Notes under the pieces: model-generated | Seen by the model: only the letters and a program-made list of their open reading frames with translations | Told to the model about the DNA's origin: nothing | Database searches by the model: none | Assembly: GCF_000721235.1 (NCBI RefSeq) | Contig: NZ_JOFH01000047.1 | Span: 1 to 39,838 of the forward strand | Direction of reading: 5' to 3' | Length of the DNA: 39,838 nt | Source: Streptomyces olivaceus | GTDB taxonomy: Bacteria > Actinomycetota > Actinomycetes > Streptomycetales > Streptomycetaceae | Shown here: positions 36,243-39,838 of the stretch, piece after piece | Layout: the number at the start of each line of letters is the position of its first letter | Numbering within the stretch: the stretch's first letter is position 1 | Program-made: the position numbers and the translations under genes

Positions 36243-37368
36243 AGTCTCCCGAAAGAACCGCCCCGCCCTGTCCGTCCCATGCCTGGTCCGCCGCCCGCCG
36301 GGCGGCCTCCGCATCGGCCTTGAGGCCCTTCTCCGCCAGCGCGGCACCCAGTGCCGCCAGGCAGCCGTGCACCGCCCCGCGCGTGGCGTCCCGGCCGTAG
36401 TGGTTCACCCGGATCATCTCCCCGGCCAGCGCACCTCCGCCGGCGGCCAGCGGCAGTGCCGGATCCGACTCCAGGGCCCGGGCCACCAGTGCCGAGGCGT
36501 CGACGTCCGAGGGGGTCCGCAGCGTCGTCGCGACCGGCGCCGCGTCCTTCGCCTCGTACACGTACGGCTCCAGACCGCCCAGGGCGAGCGCGCCGGCCCG
36601 GGTGGCCGCCGCGGCCGCCGCGTGCCGCGCCATCACCGTCTCCGGGCCCTCCGCCTCGATGCGCTCCACGCAGGCCTCCAGCGCGAGCATCTCCAGCTGG
36701 GCCGGCGCGTGCAGCAGCGCTTTTCGGCCACCGTCGATCCAGCGCTCCTTCCAGTCGAGGAGGGAGAGGTAGGACCGGCGCGGGGCGCCCGGGTTCGCCG
36801 CCATCCGCGCCCACGCCCGCTCGCTGACCGACACCGCCGACACCCCGGCCGGGCCGCCCATCGCCTTCTGCGCGCCGATGACGCACAGGTCCACGCCCCA
36901 CGCGTCCGGCAGCACCGGCTCGGCGCCGACGGAGGCCACGGCGTCCAGGTAGAACAGCGCGCCGTGCGCCCGCACCACCTCGCCGATCTCCCCGACCGGG
37001 TTGGTGTTCCCGGTCGCCGCCTCGGCGTGCACCAGGGACACGAAGTCGGTCTCCGGGTGCGCGGCGAGCGCCTCCCGCACCTGCCCGGCGCTCACGGCCG
37101 TGTGGAACGGCACGGCGAGGTCGTGCACGGTCGCCCCGCAGTCCCGCAGCCAGTCGCCGAAGGTCTGCCCGTAGGGCCCGGTGACGACGTTCAGCGCGAC
37201 GGTGCCCGGACCGGCGGCGGCGCGGATCGCGCCCTCCAGCGGCAGCAGCGCCTCGCCCTGCATGACCACGACGTCCTGCCCGGTGCCGAGCAGCCGCGCG
37301 ACCCGGTCCTCGATCGCGGCGAAACGGCCGGCGCCCAGCGGAGCGAGGTCCAGGAACGGGTGGGTCAT
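36241..37368 (-). CDS. Class V aminotransferase (alanine/serine-glyoxylate aminotransferase-like)
   Basis: This 375-residue PLP enzyme has DAVASVG with the ring-binding Asp142 and GAQKAMGGPAG with Schiff-base Lys168, the pattern of alanine/serine-glyoxylate and related aminotransferases. An N-terminal GEALLPLEGAI and a C-terminal IRVNHYGRDAT fit the family. Its size is normal. A GAAGAGAG ribosome site precedes the ATG. It stands between ectA and a divergent amidohydrolase gene; no direct role in ectoine synthesis is required. Donor and acceptor are unknown. Confidence 0.88.
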   Translation of the reverse strand: MTHPFLDLAPLGAGRFAAIEDRVARLLGTGQDVVVMQGEALLPLEGAIRAAAGPGTVALNVVTGPYGQTFGDWLRDCGATVHDLAVPFHTAVSAGQVREALAAHPETDFVSLVHAEAATGNTNPVGEIGEVVRAHGALFYLDAVASVGAEPVLPDAWGVDLCVIGAQKAMGGPAGVSAVSVSERAWARMAANPGAPRRSYLSLLDWKERWIDGGRKALLHAPAQLEMLALEACVERIEAEGPETVMARHAAAAAATRAGALALGGLEPYVYEAKDAAPVATTLRTPSDVDASALVARALESDPALPLAAGGGALAGEMIRVNHYGRDATRGAVHGCLAALGAALAEKGLKADAEAARRAADQAWDGQGGAVLSGD

Positions 37369-37560
37369 GCGGGGCTCTCTTCACTCACGGGCAGGTGGAC
37401 GACACGTAGTGGAACGAGAGTAACCAGGGCCCCGGCCGGCACTCACGCCGGAGCCCTTCCGTTGCGACACCCCCACGCCCGGAATCGTAGCTTCCGCTAC
37501 GGCCGGAACGGCCCCGGGCCGACGGCCGGCGGCCCGCCCGGACGCCTGTACAGGCACCGT

Positions 37561-37566
37561 TAGGGT
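37561..37566 (+). promoter_or_regulatory. Possible leaderless -10 of the amidohydrolase gene
   Basis: TAGGGT lies 6 nt before the ATG at 37573, the spacing expected for a leaderless Streptomyces transcript. The -35 is poor, and AGGGTG could instead be a weak ribosome site. Confidence 0.3.
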
Positions 37567-37572
37567 GCGGGC

Positions 37573-38664
37573 ATGACTGATCGCGCGGTGCTGCACGTGA
37601 AGGGGCGGGTGCTCGTCGGGCCCGAGGAGGTCCGGGACGAGGTGTGGGTGATCGACGGGCGGATCTCCTACGACCGCCCCGCCGGCGCCGCCGACGTGCG
37701 CACCGTCGAGGGGTGGGCGCTGCCCGGCCTGGTCGACGCGCACTGCCACGTCGGCCTCGACCGGCACGGCGCGGTCCCGGCGGACACCGCCGAGAAGCAG
37801 GCCCTGTCCGACCGCGAGGCGGGCACCCTGCTCCTCCGCGACGCGGGCTCGCCCTCCGACACCCGCTGGATCGACGACCGCGACGACCTGCCGAAGATCA
37901 TCCGGGCCGGCCGGCACATCGCCCGCACCCGCCGCTACATCCGCAACTACGCCTGGGAGGTCGAGCCCGACGACCTCGTCGCGTACGTCGCCCAGGAGGC
38001 CCGGCGCGGCGACGGCTGGGTGAAGCTGGTCGGCGACTGGATCGACCGCGACCTCGGCGACCTGTCCGCGTGCTGGCCGCGCGGTGCCGTGGAGGCGGCC
38101 ATCACCGAGGCCCACCGCCTGGGCGCCCGGGTCACCGCGCACTGCTTCGCCGAGGACTCCCTGCGCGACCTGGTCGAGGCCGGGATCGACTGCGTCGAAC
38201 ACGCCACGGGGCTGACCGACGACACCATCCCGCTCTTCGCCGAGCGTGGCGTCGCCATCGTGCCGACCCTCGTCAACATCGCCACCTTCCCCGCGCTGGC
38301 CGACGGCGGCGAGTCCCGCTTCCCGCGCTGGTCGGCCCACATGCGCCGGCTGCACGAGCGCCGCTACGACACCGTCCGCAACGCCTACGACGCCGGGATC
38401 CCGGTCTTCGTCGGCACCGACGCCGGAGGCGCCCTCGCCCACGGTCTGGCGGGCGCGGAGGTCGCGGAGCTGGTCACCGCCGGCATCCCGCCCGTCGAGG
38501 CGCTCTCCGCCACGACCTGGGCCGCCCGGCGCTGGCTCGGGCGGCCCGGCCTGGACGAGGGTGCGCCGGCGGACCTGGTGGTGTTCGACCGTGACCCGCG
38601 CGCCGACGTGCGCGTGCTCACCGACCCGCGCCGGGTGGTGCTGAACGGGCGGGTCGTCGGTTAG
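37573..38664 (+). CDS. Amidohydrolase-family protein (imidazolonepropionase-like)
   Basis: This 363-residue metal hydrolase has the HxH motif at His57 and His59 (LVDAHCHVG), a metal-bridging lysine candidate in WVKLVGDW, TAHCF and EHATG histidines, and the final Asp in VGTDAGG. The C-terminal DLVVFDRDPRADV is the returning beta-sandwich strand of the superfamily. It has no signal peptide. It resembles imidazolonepropionase-like and prolidase-like members, which hydrolyse cyclic amides, peptides or organophosphates. The substrate is unknown. Confidence 0.88.
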   Translation: MTDRAVLHVKGRVLVGPEEVRDEVWVIDGRISYDRPAGAADVRTVEGWALPGLVDAHCHVGLDRHGAVPADTAEKQALSDREAGTLLLRDAGSPSDTRWIDDRDDLPKIIRAGRHIARTRRYIRNYAWEVEPDDLVAYVAQEARRGDGWVKLVGDWIDRDLGDLSACWPRGAVEAAITEAHRLGARVTAHCFAEDSLRDLVEAGIDCVEHATGLTDDTIPLFAERGVAIVPTLVNIATFPALADGGESRFPRWSAHMRRLHERRYDTVRNAYDAGIPVFVGTDAGGALAHGLAGAEVAELVTAGIPPVEALSATTWAARRWLGRPGLDEGAPADLVVFDRDPRADVRVLTDPRRVVLNGRVVG

Positions 38665-38850
38665 CCGACGCGAGTGACCTGGGGGAACGCGCGTGCCGCG
38701 AGATTCGAAAGGATGCGCCAAAACCCCACGAAGGGGTGAAGTGACCTCGGATCGCTGACGGTGGGGCGTACGCGGGGAGATTCTTTCCGGGTCCCAAGCA
38801 CGTCGCTCATGTGTGTCCCACACGCATGTCTCACTGGGGGTCCCACCACC

Positions 38851-39795
38851 TTGAACGGCAACACCTTCCGCATGCCCGCACGCCGCCTCGCCACCGTCGC
38901 GGCGGCCACCGCCCTGGCCGCAGGACCCGCGTTCCTGGCCGTCCCGGGCGCCGCGCACGCGACCGGCGACCACGGCCGCGCGAGCGCCACCGTGCTGCGC
39001 ACCGGGCTCGACGTCTCCCTGCTCAACAAGACCGTGAACGTCCCGCTCGCGGTCACCCTCAACGAGGTGCAGGCCCCCGAAAGCGCCCGCAAGACCGCCC
39101 TGACCGCCCGGCTCGACGGCGTCGACGGGGGCAAGGCCTTCAGCGTCCTGCGCGCCGACGTGGCCGACGCCCGGGCCACGGCGACCGCCGCGAAGAGCGA
39201 GGGGCACACCGAACTGGCCCACGCCAAGCTCCACGTGCCGGGCCTGCCGCTGCTGTCGGTGATCGAGCTGTCCGAGGTCACCTCGAAGGCGACCTGCGAG
39301 GCCGGGAAGAAGCCGGTCGCCGACGCGAACCTCCTCGGCCCGGTGACGGTCCTCGGCAAGAAGGTCACGCTCACCACCGGCGGGACGACGGACGTGAAGG
39401 TGCCGGGCGTCGGCGAGGTCCGCCTCGACCTGTCGAAGACGCAGACCACCTCCCGCACGGCCGCCGCCACGGCCCTCGAACTCAAGATCTCCGTCAACCC
39501 GCTCGACCTCAACGTCGCCGAGGTCGACGGCACCGTCACCCTGGCGGAGGCCACCTGCGAGTCCCCGGCGGCACCAGCGGACGAGGCCGAGCAGCCGCCG
39601 GCGAAGGCCGAGGAGCCGCCGGCGGGGGAGGACGCCGAACCGGCCGCCGACGTGCGGCCCCAGGGCGCCCGCGCCGGGGCCGACCTCGCGGAGACGGGCG
39701 GCAACTCCGCCACGCCGTACGTGGCGGCCGGCGCCGCGGCCCTGGTCCTGGCGGGCGGCGGCGCCCTGTTCCTGGCCCGCCGCAGGCGCGGCTGA
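38851..39795 (+). CDS. SCO1860-type LAETG-anchored secreted protein
   Basis: This surface protein of about 314 residues has a signal peptide (ending near AHA/TG), a Thr/Val-rich beta-type body with two Cys in the mature region, an acidic Pro/Ala/Glu linker, then LAETG near 279-283, a hydrophobic segment and a terminal RRRR. This is the arrangement recognised by class E sortases of Streptomyces, which attach proteins to peptidoglycan at LAxTG. It matches from memory the S. coelicolor SCO1860 family. TTG at 38851 with GGGGG about 10 nt upstream is the preferred start; ATG 38872 has no ribosome site. The role on the cell surface is unknown. Confidence 0.82.
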   Translation: MNGNTFRMPARRLATVAAATALAAGPAFLAVPGAAHATGDHGRASATVLRTGLDVSLLNKTVNVPLAVTLNEVQAPESARKTALTARLDGVDGGKAFSVLRADVADARATATAAKSEGHTELAHAKLHVPGLPLLSVIELSEVTSKATCEAGKKPVADANLLGPVTVLGKKVTLTTGGTTDVKVPGVGEVRLDLSKTQTTSRTAAATALELKISVNPLDLNVAEVDGTVTLAEATCESPAAPADEAEQPPAKAEEPPAGEDAEPAADVRPQGARAGADLAETGGNSATPYVAAGAAALVLAGGGALFLARRRRG

Positions 39796-39838
39796 CCTCT
39801 CGGGACGCGGGGTCGGGACGCGGGAGAGGGGGGAGGGG

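Overview
The window is chromosomal DNA of a Streptomyces, probably from the S. coelicolor neighbourhood. The evidence is very high GC with strong GC3 bias, long antisense shadow frames, GTG and TTG starts, ATGA/GTGA gene overlaps, binding-protein-dependent sugar transporters without their own ATPase, an ectABCD cluster, and at the right end a recognisable SCO1860-type LAETG-anchored surface protein. I could run no database search, so the species is inferred. I count 35 intact protein genes and one broken gene. I saw no tRNA, rRNA, insertion sequence, prophage or CRISPR array.

Region 1 (166-5281, minus strand) is a polyol or sugar uptake operon: DeoR regulator, binding protein, two permeases and a zinc alcohol dehydrogenase. 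Region 2 (5547-8773) is a divergent pair: uronate dehydrogenase on the minus strand, and 5-dehydro-4-deoxyglucarate dehydratase plus a coupled unknown protein on the plus strand. The two promoters stand back to back with near-mirror architecture. Region 3 (9014-10910, minus) is an apparently unrelated oxidoreductase and AraC regulator.

Region 4 (11318-21755, plus) is a long, tightly coupled catabolic operon: GntR regulator, DapA-family enzyme, IlvD/Edd sugar-acid dehydratase, two permeases, Gfo/Idh/MocA oxidoreductase, PmoA/DUF6807 protein, cytoplasmic GH43 and a binding lipoprotein. Region 5 (21873-25408) encodes secreted pectate lyase, pectin methylesterase and an acid phosphatase. Region 6 (25455-30051) holds a class B PBP, an acetyltransferase and an IclR regulator, the last divergent from an alpha-ketoglutarate semialdehyde dehydrogenase (KGSADH).

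Together these form a pectin/hemicellulose island. Secreted enzymes release galacturonate; uronate dehydrogenase, the deoxyglucarate dehydratase and KGSADH are three steps of the oxidative route to 2-oxoglutarate. The region 4 operon looks like a second oxidative route that could feed the same KGSADH. Related GTTC-N8-GRAC inverted repeats next to the udh, kdgD and KGSADH promoters suggest one regulator, most simply the IclR protein. The lactone-opening and galactarate-dehydrating steps were not found here.

Region 7 (30199-32433) has an acetyltransferase, a DsbA-family protein and a class V aminotransferase broken by a deletion and frameshift. Region 8 (32591-35911, minus) is ectABCD for ectoine and 5-hydroxyectoine. 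Region 9 (36241-39795) has an intact class V aminotransferase, an amidohydrolase and the surface protein. A recurrent oddity is short tandem repeats in the leaders or ends of the catabolic genes, and two small duplications that span stop codons (the AraC-type gene and ectD).
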